A stretch of 64,000 bases of DNA from Collybiopsis luxurians FD-317 M1. Taxonomy: Eukaryota; Basidiomycota; Agaricomycetes; Agaricales; Omphalotaceae. Location: positions 682,001-746,000 of the forward strand of contig KN834750.1 in assembly GCA_000827265.1 (NCBI GenBank), in the 5' to 3' direction. The notes below the pieces were generated by a model that was given only the letters and a program-made list of their open reading frames with translations, ran no database searches and had not been told where the DNA came from. This document shows positions 1-12,574 of the stretch, one piece after another (within the stretch, counting starts at the first letter, position 1; every line of letters starts with the position of its first letter). The position numbers and the translations under genes were made by a program.

Positions 1-281
1 GGGATGCCAAGGTCTGGTGTTCTGATTGAGGGTTGTACACATGATGAAATTTGCGTTTATAATTCCAAGCAAACCATAGATGGCTGGAAGAGAAGAACTG
101 GCTCCTCAGGGCATCGACGGAGACAGTGTGGCGTTGTTCACACGTGTGCTCGTATCCAGAATGCGACAAGCACAGCTAGCATGGAGCTGAAACTGAAACT
201 CTTCCTTCCTCCGCTGCTTTTCCACTAACCACCTTCTCTGGTGTGTATCCGCCGCCCTCCCTCTTCCGCTCAACATTCAGG
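1..281. other. Left-edge non-coding stretch
   Basis: No frame here looks like a recognisable protein. The short open frames lack codon bias or motifs. The stretch is best read as the upstream region of the secreted-protein gene starting at 282. Whether a neighbouring gene ends just outside the window cannot be told. Confidence 0.4.
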
Positions 282-1324
282 ATGCGCGCCGTCTCTTGGC
301 CCGGCTTTTTCTCTGTTATCTTTATCGTCTCGAACTGTGTTCCGGCGTCACCTGTAAATCTAGGATATCTCACAAAGGGCCTCAATTGGTTTCTGGACTC
401 TTCGTCTTTTTCTCCGAATTCACCGGCGACGATAGCGGGTGGAGGTAAAGCAGCGGTGGTGGCGGAGCTTTCAGGTTCCAGCTCGGAGATTGATGTAAGC
501 TTGGGATGGGTAGATCCAAGAATTTTGGGTGGAAGATTGTTAGATGCGAGTGTATACATTGGGATACGATTACGCAAAGCCAATGTTTTTTTTTTGTCTA
601 GTTCACAACTCCTCATGAAGGCGAACCACTCAACGTTATCATATCTGGCAAGTCTGATCCATATGTGCTTTCTGAGAGTGGCTTCTCGGACTATGCCAGG
701 TTAGTTATATTTATCTGCAATCCTACAGACTCAAAATCTTTATTTCTCAGATCTCTTGGTTTCTCAAGCGAATGCTTAGGGGTTCATGTAGGCCACATTC
801 ATCAAGCGAACCTTGGTGATGGCAACGAGAGGCGGGATGAACAGATTCTAGCCAGACAGTACTATTTTATGGGGCCTGCGGGCCCCATTTTCGGGACGTG
901 TTGGGAAAGCTTAGCCGGTATGTCTTTCGATTCTTTCGTCTCAGACCTCGCTTGATTTCTGTTTAGGTGGCAATCACTTCCGTGCATGGAAGCAGAACGG
1001 TACCCAGGCGGACAGCGGGGCATGGTTTTTGGGTGTCTCGAAAGAACAGGTATGTATTGCCCGTTAGTGCGCTGTTGAACGTTCTGAATAATTCTTGACA
1101 TACAGCACGCCAAAAAAAACCATATGATAGTACCAAATGGGTACAACATTGGAAGGGACTTTGTCGTCGAACAAGCCGTCTCATCTCCGACGCACTGGAA
1201 CTCGCTCTGGTGGCGAGCGGAGGTAGAATGGGTTGAAGGATTGTTAGAGCCAGGGAGTGTTGGCGTGAATCATGGAATTGAGCAGGATGGGCTTGTTGCT
1301 GTCCTGACTGTTAGTCGTTTGTAG
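282..1324 (+). CDS. Uncharacterised secreted protein, Agaricomycete-specific family
   Basis: A protein of roughly 280 residues in about four exons. The start at 282 gives a hydrophobic N-terminus (about residues 6-20, WPGFFSVIFIVSNCVPA) that reads as a signal peptide. Introns fit at about 552-601, 702-751, 919-965 and 1048-1106, all GT..AG, and the spliced frame stays open to the TAG at 1322. Segments such as GEPLNVIISGKSDPY, FGTCWESLAGGNHFRAW, HMIVPNGYN and GVNHGIEQDG resemble a conserved family of unknown function that I recall from mushroom genomes. No enzymatic motif is evident. A secreted or ER-lumen location is inferred from the N-terminus only. SIN3 follows on the same strand after about 210 bp. 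I am confident that it is a gene; its function is unknown. Confidence 0.75.
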
Positions 1325-1534
1325 GATATGTGCCATTTTATTTTTGTATTTATGTTGTACGTATAGACAATAGACTTTGGTATTTACTTGTTGGTCCGTG
1401 CGCAATCAGAAAATGAGCTGACGGACCGCCTCTCCCTCTCTACTCAATTAAACGTCCCTTTCGTGGTTTCTGCTCATCCTTCATCGTCTCCCCGTAAATT
1501 TTATGAAACTATCCTCCACCAACCTCTAGTTTCA

Positions 1535-4500
1535 ATGGCCGAGGGCTTTTCAGAAACAAAGAAATCCGTACTAGATACCCAAGATGTCCAGATGGCCGAT
1601 GAAACTGCTCCCGCTCTAGGCGCCGCCAAGGACGACGAAGAAACGACCGACAATATCACACACGACAGACCACTCAATGTCACAGATGCTTTGAGCTATT
1701 TGGATGCCGTCAAGAATAAATTCTCTACCCAGCCAACTGTTTACAATCATTTTCTCGACATCATGAAGGAGTTCAAGAGCCAACAGTGGGTTTTTCTCCT
1801 CCCCCCCTTTTGTCAACAGCTTTTTATCGCTCAACAATTGTCGTTAAAGAATCGATACTCCCGGGGTCATAAAACGGGTATCCGCTCTATTCCAAGGTCA
1901 CCCGTCGCTCATTCAAGGTTTTAATACCTTTCTACCCGTCGGGTACCGTATCGAGTGCTCAGTTGACGCCAATCATATCACCGTCACCACTCCTAGAGGC
2001 TCAAAAATGGAAACTACCAGTGCCGGCAGAGGTCAACCTTTTCATTGGTCAGACGAATTACCAGAAACACACTCCCCGCTACCTGTTGCCCGTACGTTTC
2101 TCACCTATGATGCCCCGTTTACGTTTCTTGACCCGCTTTTCCGGACAGCTAAATATTCTGAGCGAATCATGCATCCTTCCAGTCGCCGAGCTACTCCCGA
2201 CATTATGCTTCCTGCTCCCCAAGCCATGGAGCCCGCCGTAGCCTACGTGCAAAAGATCAAACAGCGCTGCGATCCGGACACTTATAGACAATTTCTGGAC
2301 ATTTTATCTCGCTATCATCATTCACCTGAATCGATTAATGAGGTTAGAATTTAGCTAACATCGTTGAGTTTAATCCAAAACGTGTCTTTACAGGAAGAAG
2401 TCTCAAAGCAAATCAGCCAGTTATTCAAAGATGCTCCTGATCTAAGGTCTGACTTCAGAATATTCATGCCTGATGGCTCTGGTCAGTCTTTGCTGGACGA
2501 CAATGCTGTGGCTGAGGAAGGTAGACACCATCACCGGGATCATCATCGTGACAGGGATCACCATGATTCAAAGAGCAGACGTAAACTCGAGTCTGTCGAT
2601 AGCGGTGCATCATATCTGCCACAGAAAAGGAAGAGAAAAGCGGGCGAAAGAGACGCTGGCGGTACCAAGGAAAAAGATAAGAGGGAGATTGTGCCAATGA
2701 AGCCACCCCCTTCCAACAAGGTTTGTTCTCGTCAGTGGTGTTTAGCGAATATATTAATGGTCTCTGCCGTTAGAGTAAGAAGCTCAAATCTGAAACCATT
2801 CGCCCTCCTGTCGCTTCGACTTCAGCCGCTCCTCCAAACATCATCTCCGCTCCTCCACCTTCGTCAACCCGACTACACCCCGCAATGCCTGTCCCTTCTC
2901 AAGTCGACCCTTCGTTATTCTTCGATCGCGTGAAACGAGCACTAGACTCGCGCGAAACGTACAACGAATTCCTCAAAGTAGTCAACCTTTTTACACAGGG
3001 ATTCATCGATACTGCACGTTTAGTTCACGAGTCACGGAATTTCCTGGTTGGGGATGGAGAGTTGATGAAAGGATGGAAAGAGATATTGGGATGGGATAAT
3101 AGGAGGGAGGAGGTGGAAGCACCAGGAGATATTGCCGGGTGGACCAGACCCGTGGTAGTCGACGAAGTCGTTGAACGACCGGTGCCAATACCAGGAAAGG
3201 TCGATTTGAGTGCTCAGTATGGAAGTTATAGAAGGCTACCCCAGAGCGTATGTCATTTCTCAACTCCGCTGATACATTCATTGAAGCCCTCGCAGGAAAT
3301 CAATGTTACATGCTCGGGTCGAGATTCCATGTGCCGTGAAGTTTTGAATGATGAATGGGTTTCCCATCCGACTTGGGCTCTCAACTCTTCTTCCTACGTC
3401 TCTGCCTCGAGTAGCAACGGCTCCGGCAACGTTGCCTACCCCGATCCTTTTGACGATCCCACACTGTTCTGGTCCGTTTCTAGGAAAAATCCGTATGAAG
3501 AGGCTCTGCATAGGTCGGAGGAGGAAAGACACGAGTACGATTTCCACATCGAAGCCATTTCCCGTACAATTGCCATCATCGAGCCTATCTTCAATAAGAT
3601 CAAGTTGATGTCGCTCGAAGAGAAAGGCTCTTTCCGGCTCAAGCCCAATCTAGGCGGCTCTGCAAAGGCTATTCATCAGCGGGTGGTGCGCAAGATTTAC
3701 GGGCGAGAAGTCGGCACCGAGGTGCTCGCATGCATGCAAGAGAATCCTGCACAAGCTATACCTGTAGTCCTTGAGCGATTGAAGCAGAAAGAAGAGGAGT
3801 GGAAGAGGGCGCAGAGGGAATGGAACAAAGTTTGGCGAGAAGTGGATGCCCGAAATTACGCCAAATCGCTGGATCATCAGAGTGTCAACTTTAAGGCCGC
3901 CGACAAGAAGGCGCTGACAACGAAAGCCTTCGTGAGCGAAATCGAGGCAGCGAGAGAGGAGCAAATGGCTTCTCGAGCTGCGCTTATTGATCCACTTTTC
4001 GCGAGAACGCGACCTCGTCATCAGCTCGAGATAGCCTTCGAGGATCCTAGCGTCCTTCAAGATTCTCTCAAGCTTGTCTTTTCCTTCCTCGATCGGACTC
4101 AAGGCCAAATATCTTACACGGAAAGAAGGAGAATAGAAGCTTTCCTACGAGGCTGGGTTCCTTTGGTTTTCATGATTGATGCTGCTTCTTTCAACGCTGC
4201 ATTCTCTGTTGTCCAAGAACTGAGTGGGGCTGAAGCTGAAATGGATATCGAGGGATTAGGTTTACTCGATGTCGAACCACAAATAGCATCTAGCTCTCGA
4301 TCCGGGGCTGGGAGAAGCAAAAAAGGAGGAGGGTCAGGGGTCTCGGGAGGTGACCTCAGGAAAAAGCTATTGAAAAGTGAGCAAGCCAAGTCCGGAAGGA
4401 AGACTCGAGCAAGTGGTGGCGCTCAACCGTCACCTTCGGTATCGCGATTCGCTTCCCCTGCTCCAAACACTTTTGGTGAGCGTACATCCAAGATAACACC

Positions 4501-6042
4501 CACCACCAATAGAAAGCGTGGTATATTTTTCACAAACACCACGTTCTATGTACTACTGAGACTCCTTGGGGTTCGTCCAGTTTCGATCTTCGCATTTCTC
4601 AACTTACGCACAAAACCAGGTTCTCTACACCCGTCTACTCTTGTTCAAAACAATAGGTGACCAAGAGGCTGCGCAAGCTCAACCACCTGAGCCTCAATTC
4701 TCCTCCTCTGAACATGTACCTGCTCAGCTATCATCTTTTACGGATCCATCCCCGCCAATGATTTCCAACGTTCGAGGCTCGTCAATATCCGAGCCAACTG
4801 GAGACATTGATCCCAACATGGGTTCTGTATCCCCGTCATCACTAACCCCAAAGCAATCAACAATAGAGGATGTTGCAAAGGTTGCTCAACCGACTTTGGA
4901 CAGTGAACGCAAACTTGTTGGGGCACACTATTACGATGTCCTTCTTCAAAATTGCGAGCGGCTTTTTGATAATGAAATTGAGCAGGGTGCGTTCGAGGAC
5001 CAAATGAGGCTTATGTTTGGTATCAAGGTAAAGATTTTGCGACCGTGGATACCCTCCTCGTCGTTTCTGAAATGATTATAACGTTCAGCATGCATACAAA
5101 ATTTTCACTATCGACAAGTTGATAGGTGCTATCATCAAGCAGGTTTGTTAATCTCACACATTGCCAGAGGAGTTTTCTGATCTGTGCTACCTACTCAGGT
5201 TCAAGTCGTCTTTTCGGATCCCAAGTCTCAAGAACTACTTGAAATTTTGAAACGAGACAGGGCGGTGGTCTCTCCTACGACCCAGGATCAGATCAATAAC
5301 AGACGAAATACGGAGAAGGTTTTAGGCCCGGATGAAAATCTCTTTAGAGTTGACTGGGTTGGTTTCGGATTCTTGGAGATTATTTTCCATTCTGACTCAC
5401 TAGTTCACTGATAGCTTACTGAGACCAAATGTCTAACAGTGCAGTTGATTGGAAAGGATGATTCAAGTTTCGATGATTCGGAAGTTTTAACTGGACGGTG
5501 GCAATCCTACGTTGATTCGTACGTTTCGGTATGCAACCTGCGTCTATACCCTTCGGTTTTTTGCTGATCACTAGGCTCGTCAGAATGAATCAACACAGGA
5601 TGTAGCTCCGCAAAAGATTAAAAAGCCTTATCTCACCAGGAATCTCCCAAGGTCGAAGACACTGCTGGAGCCTGAAATAGTCGGATCCGATGCCCTTGAG
5701 ATCAAGGTGTGCGTACGGACATATAGGTTGTTCTATGTTTCGAACACAGAGGATTACCTCTGCTCGGTGAGGGGAAGGGAACATTATGCCGCTATATTAC
5801 CCGGCTTGAAAAGGCGTCAGCAAGCCAGAAGACAGTGGATTGAGCGAAATAGGAGGGAAAATCTGCAGCAGCAGGAGACACCTGAGAGCCCGGACCTAAT
5901 GGCTCAGTCCCTTGAGGCTCCTGTGCATATAGTGGAGACGGTGACTCCAGCTGCGAAACTGCAACACACTCCTGAAGGCAACCATGAGAACTCACCTGCG
6001 ACGAGTGCCGACGCCATTTTAACTTCAGTACAGACTTCATAA
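1535..6042 (+). CDS. SIN3: SIN3 transcriptional corepressor (paired amphipathic helix protein)
   Basis: Scaffold of the Rpd3/HDAC histone deacetylase complex in the nucleus. In order it shows PAH1 ([16 protein letters not shown], then [20 protein letters not shown] after an intron at about 1786-1849), PAH2 ([20 protein letters not shown]), a His/Asp-rich basic linker, PAH3 ([20 protein letters not shown]), the HDAC-interacting Sin3 domain (starting [11 protein letters not shown] across an intron at about 3249-3297, then the [18 protein letters not shown] helix), and the Sin3_C region (about 4930-5740, with [17 protein letters not shown]). About ten introns are needed; two near 5.35-5.58 kb are placed loosely. 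The ATG at 1535 opens [10 protein letters not shown], in frame with PAH1. A GT..AG segment at 2092-2148 is 57 nt with no stop, so it can be spliced or retained. The length of about 1,250 residues is typical. It converges on RPT6. Confidence 0.95.
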
Positions 6043-6463
6043 CGTCATTGGGTTTTATTTTTCTTTTTATTGCTGTTGTAGCGCTGTGTTGTATCCTAGC
6101 TATAATATTCTATATAGTATGTATTACTCTTTGGTATCCTAAGGATTGACGGGTGAACCGATAGAAGTTACCACGAAGACGAACAAAAGACGAATCGCCG
6201 GAGTTACAACGGCACTCCAGGAGTAGGCTCTGGTTGCCAGATTCTTTAAGCGCATTTGGACGGCTTCTACTAGCTGCGAGATAGAGACCTTCGTCCTCCT
6301 CAAAACCCGGAAGCACGACTATGATGCATATGTCGGACTCGTTTCTAACATCAGGGAGGGTAGTCCCGTGGGAATCGTATCCTCAAATGGTGATGGGTAA
6401 AGTCAATGCTCATCTACTCTGTACTGAACTAAGGCGATATATATAGGAATGACAAGAGCTACT
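6043..6463. other. Convergent intergenic region SIN3 / RPT6
   Basis: About 420 bp between two stop codons. It should hold the 3' ends of both transcripts. I see no coding frame, RNA gene or repeat. An AT-rich tract just after the SIN3 stop (about 6050-6125) would suit 3' processing. Confidence 0.5.
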
Positions 6464-8059
<1,596 letters not shown>

Positions 8060-8104
8060 GGTGAACGTTCAGAATGGGAGGCAACACTTAGAGTCACAGT
8101 ACTG

Positions 8105-8166
8105 ACGCGTCGCGTTGCCCACGCTGACATAAGATACTCGGCGCCAATTTTGAGCGCCAATTTGAG
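8105..8166. promoter_or_regulatory. RPT6 upstream motifs: ACGCGT and tandem GCGCCAATTT
   Basis: ACGCGT lies at 8105-8110, about 45 bp upstream of the RPT6 ATG. Two back-to-back copies of GCGCCAATTT(T)GAG occupy 8141-8166. The same 10-mer recurs 22 bp before the RAD4 start, and half-sites flank the REV1 start. The reverse complement resembles an E2F-type TTTGGCGC core. Function is inferred. Confidence 0.35.
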
Positions 8167-8201
8167 ACTACTAAATGTATACATGTATTTGACAATTGAT
8201 A

Positions 8202-11200
8202 CTATCGTAGCGATAATTTGCCTCCAAATCTTCGTCTCGCGACATCGTCCATTTCTTTTTTGACACCCCTGAAAGAGTCCCACCAAGCTTTTCCAATTTT
8301 CGCTCTCCTCTCCTCTTCGGAATCAGAGTCATCTTCTCTCAACCCATTTTCGTGTTCGTAGTTCCCCCACCATCTTTTTAATAGAACCAGCCACCACTTC
8401 ATCACACTGACAGCCCTGCATAACCCTTCGTCCCCTGCCTGCGCACGGTCCACGCTCTTCACTAACCATTTGGCAAAAAATGCAACATCCTGCTTGTTCG
8501 GTGCGTACACCCTAAATCTCATCACCCACTGTTCAATAACCCTCTGAACATCATCTGTGTCAACGAAATACAGCTTTTCTCCAGGAGTGGGTCCAGCTTG
8601 CTTCAACATTGGAGGCTGCACGAATCGTGCCTTTGGTGGGGGTAGATAGGTCACTTCCCCTGGATCGGGCTCAACTGGGCGCAGCTCAACCCTCTTCGAC
8701 TCATCCAGTTGAGGAATAAATCCTAAGTTCTTGAGCATCCTTGCAGCTGTAATTTGTTCACGCTGGACGTTCCTCGGCAGGGCGGCGAATACCTCAGGGT
8801 CAATGTCGAGTTTGAGCAGTTCGCTATCGGGGACTTTCCAGGATGCTAGCCCAGGGAGCCTCGTGTATCGATTGTATTTAATACCAGGTTTCCGTGGAGA
8901 GAGGGAGGATCGGGCACGGGAGCGGACAGGATCCAATTGTGCTGTGATTCGTCGAATATCTGCTCCTCGGGGGAAAGGCTTACGAGGCGGAGGAAATATC
9001 ATAGAAAGTTTATTTTGAGGGGCGTGAGCGTTTGAATGATATGAGATGGCCTGACCGCTGTCGGGAGGATGTTGAACCCCAGCCTTGGGTACTCCTGGTC
9101 TTGGTAGAACAAGAGGCGACGCGGAACGACGCTTGTATTCAGTCTCCAGCTCTTGCTTGATGTCATGCGGTAACGCTTCAAAAATGGATTTATCGACCTG
9201 GGAAAAGGAAGGCAAGTCACTGGGACCGCTGACAATTTTCGAATGAACAGATGCAAGTCCACTGTTTATTGTAGGCGTAGACGTCACCAACGACTTTTCG
9301 TCAACTTTTAAGGACCGGATGGGTTTCAAGACCCCACCTCCATGTCGGGAGGCCAAAGCCGATTCCGTTATACTTCTCTCGTTGTCTCTGGTCCTCGTTG
9401 AAAATGATAATCTGTTCTGACCTTGGTTCCCCATATTTACAGGTCTTGTAGCAGGAGCTGGGCCAGAGGTAGGCTCAAGCTTCGTAATTTGAATTCCCAA
9501 ACCTCTCAATTCCTTGGCGTCAATTCCTAGCGAATGGAGCAACCTCCACGCATGCTCAGCTATAGTCCTCCCATCACCTGTCGCTATAGGTCTTCCGTTT
9601 GGGCCGAGAATGCTTGCTTGCTTATTGAATACGTCGCAGGCACCATGACCCAGGAACTGTAAAGACCAAAAGATGAGTACGAGCAACAAAACCAAGATAG
9701 ACAAGAGGAAAAAGTAGGGATCAAAGACTTGCCTTAGGTGGCTCGACAGGCGCTGTAGGATCCCTTTTCATGACCTTGAGTGTTATTGACCGACCGTGCC
9801 GCTGTATCGCATCGAGACGTCTAGCTACCTCTTTTGCCAGCTGGTGTAAGAATGTCTTGACTTCTTCATCCTTCTGGAAACGGATTCCGTACTAAGTTAA
9901 GACAAAAGTTTTACATTGGCAAAACGGACCCGATAGAGAAGTTCTTACATTGATATCACAGCTAACGCTCTTCCTCTCTTTGTCGTTCTCCAATCTCCTC
10001 TCATCCACTCCTCTTATAAGGTTATACAAGGTCTCCCCAGTAGTCTTGCCCAAAACCTCTTTCAATGCTTCCTTACTCTTTCCTTCAAGGTCCCCTAGTG
10101 TCGACGTATCCCATCTATCCAAGGCTTTTTGCTTCGCGGCTCTTCCAAACCCATGTAGGTCTGCAATATCCAATGGTGCGAGGAAAGAATGTACTTCGCC
10201 AGGGACAAGGTGGTAAGATTTCGCAGGTTTCGCGCGACGTGTGGCCAGACGAGCGAGAGCGATATTGTGTGAGATGCCAATGCTTACTACGCAGGCGGAG
10301 GAATTAGACAACCCATACATCAGGAAGTTGCAGTTCTCTAAGGACTCACTCTCGCACCCAGTAGATTCTTTTACTTGAGCGCGGATTTGTTCCGCAAGCT
10401 CTTGCGCTGGATCGTAGAGACGAACGGACGAATCGGAACCGTCGTAGGGGACCTTTTCCTGAATGCGAGTGACGGCTTGAGTTACATCGATCAGGGCTTC
10501 ATCCACCGATACGGCTTGAAGATCATCGGCGTGCATCATTAGTACGGTATAGAATTTGAGAGAGAACTGTTTATATCTAGACCGCTGATTAGTTCATGGA
10601 CGAATGCGAGGATGCAAACACTCACAGCTCAAATTCATATGGAATAGTGAGAATATTTGGACAGAGTTTTCGAGCTTGCTGAAGGCTAAACCATTATGGA
10701 ATGAGAACCCGCGTGTGAAGGCTACGAAAAAGCACACCTCATCCCATTTTTGACGCCAAAATCTCTCGCCTCGTAGCTCGCGCTAGCAATCTCACTCGTA
10801 CTTGCATCTCCTCCTTGCCCCCCTTGGGAGTGACACACTACTACCGGCTTCCCCTTCAAGTGCGGTCGCTTGGTCAAACCAGCAGCGACAAAGAAACAGT
10901 CAAAGTCGCAATGCATAATGACACGCTGTTCTTCAGGAGGCACCTCCGCTCTGGCTTTACCCTTCGCACCGATCCTAGTGCTTTGCTGGGCTTTGCTCGG
11001 AGAACGGAGAATGAAGCCGGCCCCACGCATACTGAATCCTTCACCTACGGAAGTCCTAGAAGTCTCTTCGCCAGACACCTTCCCTTCAGCAAATCCTTCA
11101 TTGCATTCCTCCGCCCTCTCCTGAGCTTCACGTAACAGCTCCTTAAGCTCTGCTTTCCATGCAGAGAGATGATGGAGACGGGAGTTTTTGTAGAACCCGT

Positions 11201-12084
11201 CAACGAAGTCTGGAGCAACGGAAGTGTGAGCAACACGCCATTCTGGATTGTGCATAGCTCGTTGGGCCAGCGGGTTTGACTCGTACGCGGCATAAGAGGG
11301 GCCAGAATTCTTGCATTTTGAAGCCGATGGAGACAAGGTGTTCGATTCCAATTTCGAGTCGGCGGCAAAGAGAGCTGGTTGGCTTGAACGAACACCCTGA
11401 ATATGTTCTGATCGACCGGTAGGTGTCCATATGAAGTCCCTCCATGGAAGAAGCACCTGGCGCTTCGCACTTTCGACAATCCATTCTGGAGTGCATATCT
11501 TCATGTGCTTCCATTCAGCGATTTTAGCCGGTGTTAATGAGCAAGTGATGATATGCGTGACAATAGTCTTTTTGTCTAAATAAGCATGAAATACACCTCC
11601 GTGACGCACTATAAGCTGTCTTAAATCCTGGATAGATGGGTTTGTGTATCCGTTTATCTGATTAAAAAGTCAGAGAATAGTTAAAATTTTGCAAGTAATA
11701 GCGCACATAGATTGATAGTCCAGTGAATATCCCGTCATCCCCTGCTATATTATTGTTTTGTATCTGCAACTTTGCCCTCTTCCGTTTCATATACTGTCCA
11801 AAATCTCCGAAGCTTGCGGCGCCGTAAATTTCATCGTCACGTCCCTGATCCTCATATTTTCGCTTGGAAGATATGTAGAGGGCTTGCTGATTCGGCGGAG
11901 GGGGCGTTAGCTCCCGTGTTCCTTCTTTCTTTATATCCTTTCTTGAATCCCCGGTCAGATTAACCTGTTCGATGTAGCCAATGTCTCCAGGAAGGGCGGT
12001 TCTTGCAAGAGCTTCAAGGAATCCCGAGTCCTGTGAGCTGAAGTAGTCCGACGAGTTGCTACCGGCAGGGGTTGAATTTGCCAT
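8202..12084 (-). CDS. REV1: DNA repair protein REV1 (Y-family deoxycytidyl transferase)
   Basis: Translesion synthesis polymerase scaffold. From the start at 12084: a disordered N-terminus; a BRCT domain (spliced GYTNPSIQDLRQLI, then VTHIITCSLTPAK and ICTPEWIVES, about 11.4-11.7 kb); the Y-family palm with both metal-binding motifs, CDFDCFF (about 10900) and SVDEALIDV (about 10500); the little finger; then two ubiquitin-binding motifs with LP cores (FEALPHDIKQEL and FAALPRNVQREQ); and the C-terminal REV7/polymerase-interaction domain (DEGLCRAVSVMKWWLVLLKRWW). One intron, 9657-9732, has a GC donor (AAG|GCAAGT) and joins PVEPPK to FLGHGACDVFNK, a conserved junction. Full length for the family, about 1,100 residues. 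RPT6 lies downstream in tandem. Confidence 0.95.
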
Positions 12085-12574
12085 TGATCATAGTCGCGAT
12101 TAAGATGCGCCAGGAATTTGGCGCTCGTGGAATGTGGCGTTGAATGAGTCATCGGCCGCGCTTGCCCACTTCTCTCCTTGATTTTCCACAGAGCTAAGCA
12201 AATGTCAACGTGCTAACCTTCGCCCAATTTCGCATTGATCAAAAATGCATGATTTCTCAGAATATCAACTTCTGCAATAAATTTGTCAAGTCCGCGCGAT
12301 AAGGCTTTCATTTACTCCGAGTGTCCGTCCCTGCGTGTTTTCTCATATGGAGCGATTCCAAGCACACTTCCTCTGTATCCATCCTTTCAAGTGCGGGAGC
12401 CAAAGAAAAATTGCCAACAAATGATCATCGTGACATGATTGGCTTTCCCTGGAAGGCGACGAAACCGTTCTTCATAGCAATCAAACATGGCCAGCTCTCA
12501 CAATGCAAAGTCCTCAATAAGTATTTCCGAACTGCTGGTAGGAGTTGAACTTGTGAGATTCCTTTCCCTCCGCA
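12085..12574. other. Divergent intergenic region REV1 / GT90, with GCGCCA-type palindrome
   Basis: About 490 bp between two divergent starts, so it should contain both promoters. At 12107-12124, 23 bp upstream of the REV1 ATG, GCGCCA and TGGCGC form an inverted repeat around a 6-bp spacer; the right half extends to TTTGGCGC (12117-12124). No credible coding frame is present. Short open frames here have no recognisable motif. Confidence 0.4.

Noticed and set aside
4..228. Open frame of 74 codons at the left edge
   Set aside because: No domain or codon bias; it lies upstream of the secreted-protein start and looks like leader or promoter sequence.
176..616. Minus-strand frame of 146 codons
   Set aside because: Antisense to the first exon of the secreted-protein gene, whose plus-strand reading has clear conserved motifs.
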